Notes under the pieces: generated by a model
What the model saw: the letters and a program-made list of their open reading frames with translations, nothing else
Databases searched by the model: none
Told to the model about the DNA's origin: nothing
Origin: Chloroflexota bacterium
Lineage (GTDB): Bacteria; Chloroflexota; Dehalococcoidia; UBA2979
Direction of reading: 5' to 3'
Assembly (NCBI GenBank): GCA_009840945.1
Contig: VXMU01000065.1
Coordinates: forward strand, 1-34,736
DNA: 34,736 nt
Part shown: piece by piece, positions 8,764 to 18,462 of the stretch
Numbering within the stretch: the first letter of the stretch is position 1
Layout: the number at the start of each line of letters is the position of its first letter
Translations under genes and position numbers: made by a program

Positions 8764-9093
8764 CTAGAGCACCACCATCGCGGCCCAGATCGTCCCGGCA
8801 AGGGCCGCAGCGTAGCAGAGCACGGCCAGCGGCGTCGCCACGGAGCGCAGGCCGAGGTCCTTGAGCGTGTGCCGGATACGGTGCGCCGCGTGGAAGAACG
8901 ACAGGAACGCCACACCGAGGATGATCAGCCGCACCAGCGGGTTGTTGAACAGCGTGTCGAGCTGGCTGAACTCCACGCCCCCGGCGGGGACGACGAAGCC
9001 CGTGAGGATGATCAGGACCGGCAGCAGCAGCGCAGTGATCATGCCGCCCGCGCCGAACATCGCCCACCAGAACGGTTCATTCGAGGGTCGCAC
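8764..9093 (-). CDS. frdD: fumarate reductase membrane anchor subunit D
   Basis: This 109-residue protein has three transmembrane helices. The N-terminus SNEPFWWAMFGAGGM closely matches Escherichia coli FrdD (SDEPVFWGLFGAGGM), as does the later FFHAAHRIRHTLKDLG segment. With FrdC it anchors the catalytic subunits to the cytoplasmic membrane and forms the quinone site; this subunit type carries no haem. The GTG at 9093 is the start, 9 bases after the frdC stop. Confidence 0.9.
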   Translation of the reverse strand: MRPSNEPFWWAMFGAGGMITALLLPVLIILTGFVVPAGGVEFSQLDTLFNNPLVRLIILGVAFLSFFHAAHRIRHTLKDLGLRSVATPLAVLCYAAALAGTIWAAMVVL

Positions 9094-9102
9094 GACAGCC
9101 CC

Positions 9103-9492
9103 CTACCACTCGACCAGGAACGCCGCGAGCACCACGAGTGACGCGCCCACCCAGAGCGCGTACATCCCGAAGATCATGGCCTCCGGCGGCACCGCTCGTC
9201 CGCCCAGCTTGACCCGCATGCTCTTCGGCACGGCGCGGAACCACGTCGAGGTGTGCAGCTGGGCGAAGCCGAGGATCACCGCGTGGATGATCCAGAACAG
9301 CGGGTTCTCCAGCAGGTCGAGGTGGTCGTTGAACGCGCCACGGCCCTCCCGCACCTGCGAGACGAGGAGGAGCAGCAGCACGATGTAGACCGCGACCGCG
9401 ACCGCCGAGAGCTCACGCAGCAGGAACACGCGGTATGGCCAGCCGCGGTTCCACCACGCGTTCGACTTCGCCCGAGGGAGCGGTCCCGGCAT
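9103..9492 (-). CDS. frdC: fumarate reductase membrane anchor subunit C
   Basis: This 129-residue subunit has three transmembrane helices and resembles Escherichia coli FrdC throughout: a WWNRGWPYRVFLLRELSAV start, NPLFWIIHAVILGFAQLHTSTWF in the middle (with the conserved His of LHTKTWF) and a final Trp. The frame is open upstream through frdB, but the ATG at 9492 gives the family length and lies 2 bases after the frdB stop. It contributes to the quinone site with FrdD. I see no paired axial His ligands typical of the haem-bearing SdhC type. Confidence 0.9.
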   Translation of the reverse strand: MPGPLPRAKSNAWWNRGWPYRVFLLRELSAVAVAVYIVLLLLLVSQVREGRGAFNDHLDLLENPLFWIIHAVILGFAQLHTSTWFRAVPKSMRVKLGGRAVPPEAMIFGMYALWVGASLVVLAAFLVEW

Positions 9493-9494
9493 TG

Positions 9495-10256
9495 CTAGCG
9501 GCCCATCCCCGGCGGCGTGAAGGGCAGGAGCGAGATGAAGAAGTTGTTCGTCGCCTCGACCTTGGCCTGCTGGATCGCGGCGGCGGGGTCGACGTCCTTC
9601 GGGCAGACCGCACTGCACTCTCCGACGAACGTGCAGTCCCAGATGCCCTCGTCCGCCCAGATGAGCTGCTGGCGCTGCTCGTTGCCCTGGTCGCGCGAGT
9701 CGAGGTTGTAGCGCTGCGCCAGCGCGAGCACGGCGGGGCCGAGGAACTCGTCCTCGTGCTCGTAGACCGGGCAGGCCGCGTAGCAGAGCGTGCAGTTGAT
9801 GCACATGCTGAACTGCTTGAAGTCCGCGAGCTGCGACGGCGACTGGAGGTACTCGCCGTCATCGAGCGACTGCTCCTCCTCGCGGATGATGTACGGCTTG
9901 ACGTCGGTCAGCTTCTCCATGAAGTCGTCGAGGACCGTGACCATGTCACGCTCGACCGGGAACCCGCGCAGCGGCTCGACACGGATCGGGCCCGGCATGA
10001 ACTCACGCAGGAAGGCGTTGCACGTGAGGCGCGGGTAGCCGTTGACCATCATCCCGCAGCTGCCGCAGACGCCCATCCGGCACGACCAGCGGTAGCTGAG
10101 CGTGCCGTCGACCTCGTCCTTGAGCCAGTTCAGCGCGTCGAGGACCACCCACTCCTCGCGGTACGGCACCTCGTAGCTCTGGTACGAGGGCTCCGAGTCC
10201 GTGTCCGGGTGGTAGCGGAACACCTCGAGCGTGACGGTCATCGTCTCGGTCGTCAT
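9495..10256 (-). CDS. frdB: fumarate reductase/succinate dehydrogenase iron-sulfur subunit
   Basis: This 253-residue subunit carries three Fe-S clusters that pass electrons between the flavin of FrdA and the quinone. All ligands are visible: the plant-ferredoxin 2Fe-2S set C59, C64, C67, C79; the 4Fe-4S set C152, C155, C158 with C218; and the 3Fe-4S set C162, C208, C214. The segment CSAVCPKDVDPAAAIQQAKVE is almost the Escherichia coli FrdB sequence. The ATG at 10256 is preceded by GGGAG at about 6 bases. The open frame upstream overlaps frdA in another phase and is a shadow. It sits 14 bases after the frdA stop. Confidence 0.95.
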   Translation of the reverse strand: MTTETMTVTLEVFRYHPDTDSEPSYQSYEVPYREEWVVLDALNWLKDEVDGTLSYRWSCRMGVCGSCGMMVNGYPRLTCNAFLREFMPGPIRVEPLRGFPVERDMVTVLDDFMEKLTDVKPYIIREEEQSLDDGEYLQSPSQLADFKQFSMCINCTLCYAACPVYEHEDEFLGPAVLALAQRYNLDSRDQGNEQRQQLIWADEGIWDCTFVGECSAVCPKDVDPAAAIQQAKVEATNNFFISLLPFTPPGMGR

Positions 10257-10270
10257 GACGTCTCCCGTCG

Positions 10271-12031
10271 CTAGTTCCCGTAGGTCCGCTCGGCCGGCGG
10301 CCAGTTGGTGATCGTCACGTCGGCGTACTCGATGCGCGGTGCGCCGTCCGTGCGGAACGCGAGCGAGTGCTTCAGGAACTGGTCGTCGTCGCGGTCCGGG
10401 TAGTCGGTGCGCTGGTGCGAGCCGCGCGACTCGGTGCGCTCCAGCGCCGAGTGCGCGACCGCCTCGCCCACGTCGAGGAGGAACCCGAGCTCGATCGCGG
10501 TGGTGAGCTCGGTGTTGAAGCTCTTGCTGTGGTCGTCGATGCCGACGTTCTCGAAGCGCTCCTTGAGCTCGCCGACCTTTTCGGTCGTGGCGCGGATGCC
10601 GGACTCCTCGCGGTAGACGCCCGCGCCCTCCTCCATCGTCGCGTTGAGCTCGCGGCGGATGGTGGCGAGGCGCTCGCCGCCGTCGCGCGGGGTGCGGAAG
10701 CGCGCGGCGATCGAGGCCTCCTCGTCGGCGCGCTGCGCCTCGAGGCCGTCGGTGTCGAGGTCGGGGTGCTCGCGGGCGAACTCGGCGGCCGAGAGGCCGG
10801 CGCGCTTGCCGAAGACGAGCAGCTCGGTGAGCGAGTTGGAGCCGAGGCGGTTCGCGCCGTTGATGCTGACGCAGGCGCACTCGCCGGCGGCGAAGAGGCC
10901 CGGCAGGCTCGTCTCGCCGTCCGTGTTGGTGTGGATCCCGCCCATCATGTAGTGGACCACGGGGCGTACGGGGATCGGCTCGTGGACCGGGTCGATGCCG
11001 GCGTAGTTCTTCGCCAGCTCCCGCACGAACGGGATGCGCTCCATGATCAGCTGCTCGCCCAGGTGCCGCACGTCGAGGTGGGTGTAGGTGCCGTACTCGC
11101 CGCTGAAGACGCGGCCGGCGTCCTGCTCCTTCATGAACGCCTGCGAGAGCTTGTCGCGCGGCCCCAGCTCCATGGTGCGGAGCTGCGGGTGGCGCGGGTC
11201 GTCGATGGGGACGGGCTCGCCGAGGTTGTAGTCCTCGAGGTATCGCCGGCCCTCGGTGTTGACCAGGATGCCGCCCTCGCCGCGGGCCGCCTCGGTGATG
11301 AGGATGCCGGTGCCCGGCAGGCCCGTGGGGTGGTACTGGACGAACTCCATGTCCTTGAGCGCGACGCCCGCGCGGTAGGCCATCGCCATGCCGTCGCCGG
11401 TCTTGATCGCCGCGTTGGTGGTGAACGGGAAGACGCGCCCGCCTCCGCCGGTGCACATGATCACCGAGCGCGCGCGGATGGCGTGGACCTCGCCGGTCCG
11501 CATCTCGATCGCGATCACGCCCTGGCAGCGGCCGTCCTCGACGAGCAGGCGCGTCGCGAACCACTCGTCGTAGCGCTTGACGGCGGTGTGCTTGAGCGAG
11601 GTCTGGAACAGCGCGTGGAGCATGTGGAAGCCGGTCTTGTCGGCGGCGTACCACGTGCGGCGGATGCGCATCCCGCCGAACGGCCGGACGGCGACGCTGC
11701 CGTCCTCCTCGCGGCTCCACGGGCAGCCCCAGTGCTCGAGCTGGATCATCTCGCGCGGGGCCTCGTTCACGAACAGCTCGACGGCGTCCTGGTCGGCGAG
11801 CCAGTCGGCGCCGCTGATGGTGTCGTGGATGTGCTCCTCGATGCTGTCGTTGTCCTTGATCACGGCCGCGGCGCCGCCCTCGGCGGAGACCGTGTGGCTG
11901 CGCATCGGGTAGACCTTGGAGACCATCGCGATGTCGAGGTCGGGGTGCGCCTCGGCGGCCGCGATCACGGCGCGCAGTCCGGCGCCGCCGCCGCCGACGA
12001 TGAGGATGTCGTGTTGCAGGTCGTCTGCCAC
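10271..12031 (-). CDS. frdA: fumarate reductase/succinate dehydrogenase flavoprotein subunit
   Basis: This 586-residue catalytic flavoprotein interconverts fumarate and succinate. It has an FAD dinucleotide fold at 13-18 (GGGGAG), His46 in [11 protein letters not shown] for covalent FAD attachment, the active-site Arg in [10 protein letters not shown], the substrate-binding HYMMGGI and the [11 protein letters not shown] segment. The GTG at 12031 is chosen over upstream codons because AAAGGGG lies 5 bases before it and the protein then starts directly before the FAD fold. Similarity is to the FrdA group of Escherichia coli FrdABCD. With icd, mdh and fumC nearby, the complex may act as the cell's succinate dehydrogenase, as its fumarate reductase, or as both; sequence alone cannot decide. 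A promoter with a 17-base spacer lies about 50 bases upstream. Confidence 0.95.
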   Translation of the reverse strand: MADDLQHDILIVGGGGAGLRAVIAAAEAHPDLDIAMVSKVYPMRSHTVSAEGGAAAVIKDNDSIEEHIHDTISGADWLADQDAVELFVNEAPREMIQLEHWGCPWSREEDGSVAVRPFGGMRIRRTWYAADKTGFHMLHALFQTSLKHTAVKRYDEWFATRLLVEDGRCQGVIAIEMRTGEVHAIRARSVIMCTGGGGRVFPFTTNAAIKTGDGMAMAYRAGVALKDMEFVQYHPTGLPGTGILITEAARGEGGILVNTEGRRYLEDYNLGEPVPIDDPRHPQLRTMELGPRDKLSQAFMKEQDAGRVFSGEYGTYTHLDVRHLGEQLIMERIPFVRELAKNYAGIDPVHEPIPVRPVVHYMMGGIHTNTDGETSLPGLFAAGECACVSINGANRLGSNSLTELLVFGKRAGLSAAEFAREHPDLDTDGLEAQRADEEASIAARFRTPRDGGERLATIRRELNATMEEGAGVYREESGIRATTEKVGELKERFENVGIDDHSKSFNTELTTAIELGFLLDVGEAVAHSALERTESRGSHQRTDYPDRDDDQFLKHSLAFRTDGAPRIEYADVTITNWPPAERTYGN

Positions 12032-12087
12032 GGCTGCCCCTTTACGCCGCACTCCGCCCGGGCGCATCACGGCCCGTGGCGAGGCTG

Positions 12088-12116
12088 ACTATTGCCGGGG
12101 GTGCGGTCATGGTCAA
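12088..12116 (-). promoter_or_regulatory. sigma-70-type promoter for the frd operon
   Basis: On the - strand TTGACC (12111-12116) is separated by exactly 17 bases from AATAGT (12088-12093), matching 5 and 4 of 6 consensus positions. Transcription would start near 12081, giving a leader of about 50 bases before the frdA GTG at 12031. Confidence 0.5.
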
Positions 12117-12136
12117 GCGCCCTCGGAGCGAGGCGC
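12117..12136 (-). terminator. hairpin after the tlyA-nadK-argA-nudix operon
   Basis: GCGCCCTCG (12117-12125) and CGAGGCGC (12129-12136) form an 8-bp stem with one bulged C and a 3-base loop, 3 bases beyond the nudix stop. It directly abuts the -35 element of the frd promoter. There is no T-run. Confidence 0.4.
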
Positions 12137-12139
12137 GGC

Positions 12140-12694
12140 TCACCCCGCCGTCCGCTCACGGAGCGCGTACAGCTGCAACGCCACGAGGGTCTTCGCGTCG
12201 TCGAGCTCGCCCGCAACGACAGCCGCCTCGATCGCCTCTCGCGTGTACGGGATCGGCGCCGACAGGTCCTCTTCGTCGCCGGTCGCGAGCGGCGACTCTC
12301 GCAGCCCCGTCGCAAGGTAGAAGTCGATGTACTCCGAGGTGAACCCCGGCGCCATCCACGCCCCGCCGATGCGGACGAGCGAGTCGGCGTCGTAGCCCGT
12401 CTCCTCGCGCAGCTCGCGGTGCGCGGTCACGTCGGGCGCCTCGCCCGGCTCGCGGGTGCCGGCCGGGATCTCGAGCAGCCGCGCGCCGGCCGGGTGCCGG
12501 TACTGCTCGACGAGCAGCCAGCGCCCCTCGTCGTCGATGACCACGAGGGCGACGGCGCCGGGGTGGCGCACGGTGGCGCGCATCGCCTCGACGCCGTCGG
12601 GGAAGCGGATCGAGTCGTGCTCGATGTCGAAGACGCGGCCTTCGTAGACGCGTTCGGAGCTGAGGACTTCGGGAAGCTCGGCCTCGGAGGTCAC
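12140..12694 (-). CDS. NUDIX hydrolase, ADP-ribose pyrophosphatase-like
   Basis: This 184-residue protein contains a perfect Nudix box (G-x5-E-x7-R-E-L-x-E-E-x-G-Y) at residues 79-101, from GTREPGE to EETGY, preceded by EQYRHPAGARLLEIPAG, the arrangement found in ADP-ribose pyrophosphatases (NudF/ADPRase group). Such enzymes hydrolyse ADP-ribose or related nucleoside diphosphate sugars with Mg2+. The GTG at 12694 overlaps the TGA of the upstream acetyltransferase by four bases (GTGA), implying translational coupling; the frame continuing upstream is a shadow of that gene. It is the last gene of the tlyA operon. The exact substrate is inferred. Confidence 0.88.
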   Translation of the reverse strand: MTSEAELPEVLSSERVYEGRVFDIEHDSIRFPDGVEAMRATVRHPGAVALVVIDDEGRWLLVEQYRHPAGARLLEIPAGTREPGEAPDVTAHRELREETGYDADSLVRIGGAWMAPGFTSEYIDFYLATGLRESPLATGDEEDLSAPIPYTREAIEAAVVAGELDDAKTLVALQLYALRERTAG

Positions 12695-13227
12695 AGCGCG
12701 GCCGCGGCGGCCACGGGCTCGGCCGTGCGGCCGGTGAGGTCGAGCGTGATCGCGATCTCGTTGCAGCCCGGGAACTTCGGACAGCGGTAGCACTCGTTCC
12801 AGACCTTGCGCGGCAGCGCCATCACGTCGGCCTGGATGAACCCGAACCGCTCGAAGAACTCCGGCTTGTAGGTCAGCGCGAAGACGCGGTCGAGGCCCAT
12901 CCGGCTCGCCTCCTCGACGCACGCGCGCACGAGGTGCTGGCCGTAGCCGCGGCCCTGGCAGGTCTCGGAGACGGCGAGCGACTTCAGCTCGGCGATGTCC
13001 GCCCACACGATATGCAGCGCGCCGCACGCGACGACCTGGCCGCCCTCGCGGATCACGAAGAAGTCGCGCAGGTTCTCGTACGTCTCACCCTTGGTGCGCG
13101 GCAGCATGTCGCCGCGCGCCGCCCAGAAGTTGACGAGGTCCGTGATGCCGTCGACATCGCCGACCCGCGCGCGGTCCACGACCACGCCGTCCGTCAGCAG
13201 CGAGGGGTACTCGATCTCCACCGTCAT
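12691..13227 (-). CDS. GNAT N-acetyltransferase, ArgA-like (possible N-acetylglutamate synthase)
   Basis: This 178-residue GNAT protein has the acetyl-CoA-binding Q-G-R-G-Y-G motif, preceded by VACGALHIVWADIAELKSLAV, and FALTYKPEFFERFGF after it. This layout (short stand-alone GNAT with CGALH, Glu-Leu-Lys-Ser and a Phe-Phe-x-x-x-G-F) matches the short N-acetylglutamate synthases such as Mycobacterium tuberculosis Rv2747. It ends with a Cys-containing segment ECYRCPKFPGCNE (Cys-x2-Cys-x5-Cys) that may bind metal. The first step of arginine synthesis is the likely job, inferred. The ATG at 13227 is preferred to the GTG at 13233 because the latter directly abuts a -10-like TATCCT. No Shine-Dalgarno site is visible. 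It lies 54 bases after nadK. Confidence 0.8.
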   Translation of the reverse strand: MTVEIEYPSLLTDGVVVDRARVGDVDGITDLVNFWAARGDMLPRTKGETYENLRDFFVIREGGQVVACGALHIVWADIAELKSLAVSETCQGRGYGQHLVRACVEEASRMGLDRVFALTYKPEFFERFGFIQADVMALPRKVWNECYRCPKFPGCNEIAITLDLTGRTAEPVAAAAAL

Positions 13228-13233
13228 GCACAC

Positions 13234-13239
13234 AGGATA
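13234..13239 (-). promoter_or_regulatory. -10-like TATCCT 6 bases before the argA-like ATG
   Basis: On the - strand TATCCT lies 6 bases upstream of the ATG at 13227, which has no ribosome binding site. This spacing places transcription start at or next to the start codon, as in leaderless mRNAs. No convincing -35 is visible. The same arrangement occurs at selB and, at 9 bases, at tlyA. Confidence 0.35.
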
Positions 13240-13281
13240 GAACCACGGTGCGTGAGAGGCATCACCTCGGCCACACGACGG

Positions 13282-14193
13282 CTACTCGTGGTCGTCGATG
13301 GAGAGCTGGTGGTCGATGCGCAGCCAGCCCATCCGCAGCGCGAGGTTCGCGTAGAACTGCTGCTCGCCGCCCAGCCGGATGAAGCGCGCGACGCGCGGCG
13401 AGCGCGTGACGCGCACGACCGTGCCCGACGGCACCGGCTGCTCGTGGTGGCCGTCCACGGTCATCAGCGCCTCGAAGCCGCGCGCCATCTGCAGCCGGAT
13501 CTCGGTCTCGCCCCGCACCACCAGCGCGTTACCGTACGAGAGGTGCGGCGCGACCGCGCCGACGATGAGCTCGCTCGACGTCGGGTAGAGGATCGGGCCG
13601 CTGATCGCGAGCGTGTACCCCGTCGAGCCCGTCGCGGTGGCGACCACCACGGCGTCGGCGCGGTACTCGGCCAGGAGCACGCCGTCGACGCTCAGCCCCA
13701 CCGTCACGGTGCGGCCGAGGCGGTTGCGGCCGATGACGACGTCGTTGAGCGCGTGCATCGCCTCGCCCTCGCCGCTCCCGTCGATCACGGAGGCCTGCGC
13801 CATCGCGCGCTCCTCGATGCGCCCCTCGCCGAGCAGGATGAGCGCCAGCGCGGCCTCGGCCTCGCCCTCCGTGGCCTCGGCGAGGAAGCCGAGACGGCCC
13901 ATGCGCACCCCGAAGACCGGGACGCCGTGCTCCGATGCGAGGCCCGACGCCTGCAGCACGGTGCCGTCGCCGCCGACGCAGACGAGCAGGTCGGTGCCGG
14001 GGAGCTGGGTGGCGACGGGACCGTCGTCGGGCGGGGCGGCGCCGTCGCGCTCGAGCGACGCCATCCAGACATCGCGGCCCGTCTCGGCGACCTGGTCGCA
14101 GAGGCGCTTCGCGAGTTCCGCCGCTCCGGCCACGTCGGGGTGGTAGCACACCCCACAGCGCTCGATCGCGTCGATGCCGTTCGAGGCGGTCAT
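13282..14193 (-). CDS. nadK: NAD kinase
   Basis: This 303-residue enzyme phosphorylates NAD to NADP. The family motif GGDGT is at 74-78 (with the catalytic Asp), followed by MGRLGFLAEA, LNDVVIGR and ATATGSTGYTLAISGP, which line the NAD site. The ATG at 14193 overlaps the tlyA stop in an ATGA and has GGAGG upstream at about 8 bases. Both the overlap and the ribosome binding site support it over the longer frame. The tlyA-nadK pairing is common in Gram-positive-type genomes. NADP supply links it loosely to the NADP-isocitrate dehydrogenase in this window. Confidence 0.94.
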   Translation of the reverse strand: MTASNGIDAIERCGVCYHPDVAGAAELAKRLCDQVAETGRDVWMASLERDGAAPPDDGPVATQLPGTDLLVCVGGDGTVLQASGLASEHGVPVFGVRMGRLGFLAEATEGEAEAALALILLGEGRIEERAMAQASVIDGSGEGEAMHALNDVVIGRNRLGRTVTVGLSVDGVLLAEYRADAVVVATATGSTGYTLAISGPILYPTSSELIVGAVAPHLSYGNALVVRGETEIRLQMARGFEALMTVDGHHEQPVPSGTVVRVTRSPRVARFIRLGGEQQFYANLALRMGWLRIDHQLSIDDHE

Positions 14194-14954
14194 GCGGCGT
14201 CCTCCGCCGCCCGCATCCACACGAAGAACTCACGGTTCCCCGCCGGGCCCAGCAGCGGCGACCGGACCACACCCCGCACGCGCACCCCTCGCCCGACGGC
14301 CCACGCCGCCACGCGCCCCACGACGCGGGCATGGACCTCGGCGTCGTGCACCACGCCGCCCCGCTGCACGTCGTCGCGGTCGGCCTCGAACTGCGGCTTC
14401 ACCAGCGCGAGCAGGTCTGCTCCGCCGCGCAGCGAGTCGAGCACGGCCGGGAGTACGAGCGTGAGCGAGATGAACGAGACATCGATGACCGCGAGGTCGG
14501 CGGGCGGATCGAGCGGCTCGAGGGTGCGGGCGTTCGTGCGCTCGCGTACCTCGACGCGCGGGTCGTCGCGGAGCTGCTGCGCGAGCTGCCCGTAGCCCAC
14601 GTCGACGGCCACGACCTCGCGCGCGCCGTGCTGGAGCAGGCAGTCGGTGAACCCCCCGGTCGACGCGCCAACGTCGAGGCAGCGCAGGCCGCGCACGTCG
14701 AGCCCCGTGCGGTCGAGGGCGTGCGCGAGCTTCTCCCCACCGCGGCTCACGTACGGCGGCGGCTCGCGCACCTCGATGGCCGCGTCGGCCGTCACCGGCT
14801 GCGCGGGCCGGGTCGCTACCTCGCCGTCCACGCGCACGTCGCGCGCGAGCACGAGCGCACGCGCCCGCTCGCGGGACGGCGCAAGCCCGCGCTCGACGAG
14901 CGTTACGTCAAGGCGCGGGCGAGCGCGGGTGCGTCGGGCGGGGGTGGTGGTCAT
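14190..14954 (-). CDS. tlyA: TlyA family rRNA (cytidine-2'-O)-methyltransferase
   Basis: This 254-residue protein has an N-terminal S4 RNA-binding domain (about 13-62) followed by an FtsJ/RrmJ-type Rossmann methyltransferase. The SRGGEK motif (70-75) holds the first Lys of the catalytic K-D-K-E set, LDVGASTGGFTD (93-104) binds S-adenosylmethionine, and DVSFISL and LVKPQFE follow. TlyA proteins methylate ribose 2'-OH groups of 16S and/or 23S rRNA; in mycobacteria this is needed for capreomycin sensitivity. Some relatives are called haemolysins by old annotation. It starts the operon tlyA-nadK-argA-nudix. The ATG at 14954 lacks a Shine-Dalgarno site. Confidence 0.93.
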   Translation of the reverse strand: MTTTPARRTRARPRLDVTLVERGLAPSRERARALVLARDVRVDGEVATRPAQPVTADAAIEVREPPPYVSRGGEKLAHALDRTGLDVRGLRCLDVGASTGGFTDCLLQHGAREVVAVDVGYGQLAQQLRDDPRVEVRERTNARTLEPLDPPADLAVIDVSFISLTLVLPAVLDSLRGGADLLALVKPQFEADRDDVQRGGVVHDAEVHARVVGRVAAWAVGRGVRVRGVVRSPLLGPAGNREFFVWMRAAEDAA

Positions 14955-14963
14955 CTAGATTCG

Positions 14964-14969
14964 AGGATA
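14964..14969 (-). promoter_or_regulatory. -10-like TATCCT upstream of tlyA
   Basis: On the - strand TATCCT lies 9 bases before the tlyA ATG, which has no ribosome binding site. Transcription from it would give a leader of only a few bases. No good -35 is seen at normal spacing. Confidence 0.3.
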
Positions 14970-15094
14970 GCGCGCAACCGCCTCAACCGCTCCCGTGCGC
15001 GATCCCCCTGTTCGCTGGCGGAAACTATTGGCGCCTCGCACGCGTATCATCGATGAGCCCGAGCCGCTCTCGACCGTGTGAAGGAGCAGCGCGC

Positions 15095-17125
15095 TTGCCT
15101 GCGTCCAGCATCCGCCGCCTCCTCCTCGCCGCCCTCGTGACGCTGGTCGCCGCCAGCGTCGAGGTGTCCCCCGCGGCTGCTTCCGAGGCGGACGACGACA
15201 CGATCACGACCGTGCTGTACCCCGGCTGGAACCTGGTCGGCTGGGTGGGACCGAGCACGCAGACCTCGGAGCTGTTCGACGCGATCCCGGCGCTGCGGGA
15301 GGTCTGGGCGTGGGGCGCGGAGGGGCAGGCCTACCAGTACGCGCGGCGCAACCGCGACGGCGACCTGCCGACGCTGACTCTCGGCATGGGGGTGTGGCTG
15401 CGGCTCGGTGGGAACTCGGCGTACTCGTGGAGACGTCCCGCGTCGGATCAGGGGGCATTACTCGACCTGCACAGAGGTCAGAACCTCCTCGGCTGGACCG
15501 GCGAGGACGGCGTGGTCGTCGGAGACGCGCTCGCCCGATTCGGTGACGACCTCGAGGAAGTGTGGCACTGGGACGCGGAGCGTCAGCGCTACGTGCCCTA
15601 CGCTCCGGGCTCCGAGGCCGCGAGCCTCGCAACGCTTACCCGCGGACAGGCGCTACGCATCGAGCTGGCGCGCGACACGAGGTGGTGGGAGCGGGGTATC
15701 GCGCAGCCGACCTTCGTCTTCGCCGAAGGCGTCACTTACGAGCGGCGCAAGGAGGTGCAGTGGCTGTTCGAACACGCCACCGACGTGATCGCGATGCGCT
15801 TCGGCGCCCAAACCACCGACTACCAGGTGGGGGTCCCTGCCGACGGCACGCTCTACTGCACGGTCTCGCAGGATGCCCCCGATGACCGGGTCTCCGTCTG
15901 CGCGCAGAGTACGGCAGCATACGAGTACTTTCTGGTCCTCCAGAACGCGCTCGCGGCGGGGCCCGACGACTCGAACTTCGGTCCGGGCTGGCTGAGCGTG
16001 GGGACTGCCGAGTACGTCCAGCAGGTGTACGACCTCGAAAGCCGGCGACCGCTCATCAACCCCCGCACCAGATCCGCCGTCGAGAAACTCACCCGGACTC
16101 CCGGTGAAGTGCACTACTTCCACCGGCAGCCGTTCTGGCTGAACCGGACAACCGGGTTCATCGCTGCTGAGTGGCTCGCGGATTACGCGGGGGAAGAGTC
16201 CCTCGCGGAGTTCTACCGGCTCGGGAGGAGCCACGACCGCTGGGAAGACGCGTTCCGGAAGGCCTTTCGCATCGACCTCGATGACTTCTACGTGGCGATT
16301 GAGGCCTATCGACACGAGCGGGCACCCGTCGATCCACACCTCCTCGACGATCGGGACGAGGTGATCGTCGTGCCGCTCAGCCCGGCGGCATCAACCGTCG
16401 CGATGGAGATACAGGGCGAAGTTGCGAGTCTCACGAGCTTCTACAACGAGCGCTTCGGGGCGCGCTCCCAGGACTACACGATCTACGTCGTGGACAAGGA
16501 GACATTCTCGTCCTCGTTCGTCAGTGCGTTCGGCCATCTCACGTTCTGCAGCAGATCTGCACGGCCAGTGATCGTCATATTCGACTGCGAAGTGCCGGAG
16601 GGGTACGCCTACTATTCGCCCGACGGCGATCACTACACGAAACTCATTAGCAGCCACCACATCCGCCGCATCCTCGACGATCTGGCTCCGCCATTGTCCA
16701 CACTGCATCTGCGGCGCACGGACATCGCGGTATTCTGTACCTGGGGGATCTACTGGCTATGCGACGGCGTGCCGGCGTACCTCGCCGCCATGTACGACGT
16801 CCATTCTGACACCGCGGAACTGGACGACATTCTGCACAGTAAGGCACTCCTCGCAGGGGGCGTGACCAAACCACTGAGCGGCTTCGAAGGCGGTCTCACG
16901 GCACGGGATGGCTGGGCTACGAATGCCAAGGCCGAGTCCGCGTTGCTGTTCCTCGCCGCGCATCAGCTCGCCAACCACGCGGGCGACAAGGCGCTCCTGG
17001 AATACTTCCGCGTGCTACCTACCGCCGAGACGATCTACGAGGCGTTCGAGCATGCCTTCGGACTGACCCTTGAGGAGTTCTACGCGCAGTTCGAGGCGTA
17101 CCGGGCCACGCTGACCGCCGAGTAA
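15095..17125 (+). CDS. secreted protein: two GWNLVGW-type repeats plus two degenerate gluzincin-like halves
   Basis: A 676-residue exported protein of unknown function. The TTG at 15095 is chosen over the ATG at 15053 because AAGGAG lies 8 bases before it and the product then starts with a classic Sec signal peptide ([15 protein letters not shown], cleavage near residue 29). Residues 41-104 and 125-191 are two copies of one module: WNLVGW versus QNLLGW, then EVWAW versus EVWHW, then [11 protein letters not shown] versus [11 protein letters not shown]. Two copies of a peptidase-MA-like (M1-type gluzincin) layout follow, about 204-409 and 422-676. Each ends in the family's helical tail ([40 protein letters not shown]). 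The zinc motif HExxH is lost in both: YEYFL at 276-280, and HHIRR at 16655-16669. It is probably a pseudo-enzyme or binding protein. The C-terminal half has lower GC (one line 57%). Confidence 0.8.
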   Translation: MPASSIRRLLLAALVTLVAASVEVSPAAASEADDDTITTVLYPGWNLVGWVGPSTQTSELFDAIPALREVWAWGAEGQAYQYARRNRDGDLPTLTLGMGVWLRLGGNSAYSWRRPASDQGALLDLHRGQNLLGWTGEDGVVVGDALARFGDDLEEVWHWDAERQRYVPYAPGSEAASLATLTRGQALRIELARDTRWWERGIAQPTFVFAEGVTYERRKEVQWLFEHATDVIAMRFGAQTTDYQVGVPADGTLYCTVSQDAPDDRVSVCAQSTAAYEYFLVLQNALAAGPDDSNFGPGWLSVGTAEYVQQVYDLESRRPLINPRTRSAVEKLTRTPGEVHYFHRQPFWLNRTTGFIAAEWLADYAGEESLAEFYRLGRSHDRWEDAFRKAFRIDLDDFYVAIEAYRHERAPVDPHLLDDRDEVIVVPLSPAASTVAMEIQGEVASLTSFYNERFGARSQDYTIYVVDKETFSSSFVSAFGHLTFCSRSARPVIVIFDCEVPEGYAYYSPDGDHYTKLISSHHIRRILDDLAPPLSTLHLRRTDIAVFCTWGIYWLCDGVPAYLAAMYDVHSDTAELDDILHSKALLAGGVTKPLSGFEGGLTARDGWATNAKAESALLFLAAHQLANHAGDKALLEYFRVLPTAETIYEAFEHAFGLTLEEFYAQFEAYRATLTAE

Positions 17126-17143
17126 CGCCGCGCAGCCGGGAGG

Positions 17144-18430
<1,287 letters not shown>

Positions 18431-18462
18431 GCTTCCCCCAGCGCCCCCGCCGGGTCGCGATG

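Noticed and set aside
10367-12088. 573-codon open frame on the + strand opposite frdA
   Set aside because: It is the GC-rich mirror frame of a clear frdA; composition is Val/Ala/Asp/Arg-rich with no recognisable motif or ribosome binding site.
12140-13027. Long start for the NUDIX gene
   Set aside because: The extra N-terminal residues overlap the acetyltransferase in another phase; the GTGA overlap at 12691-12694 gives the natural start.
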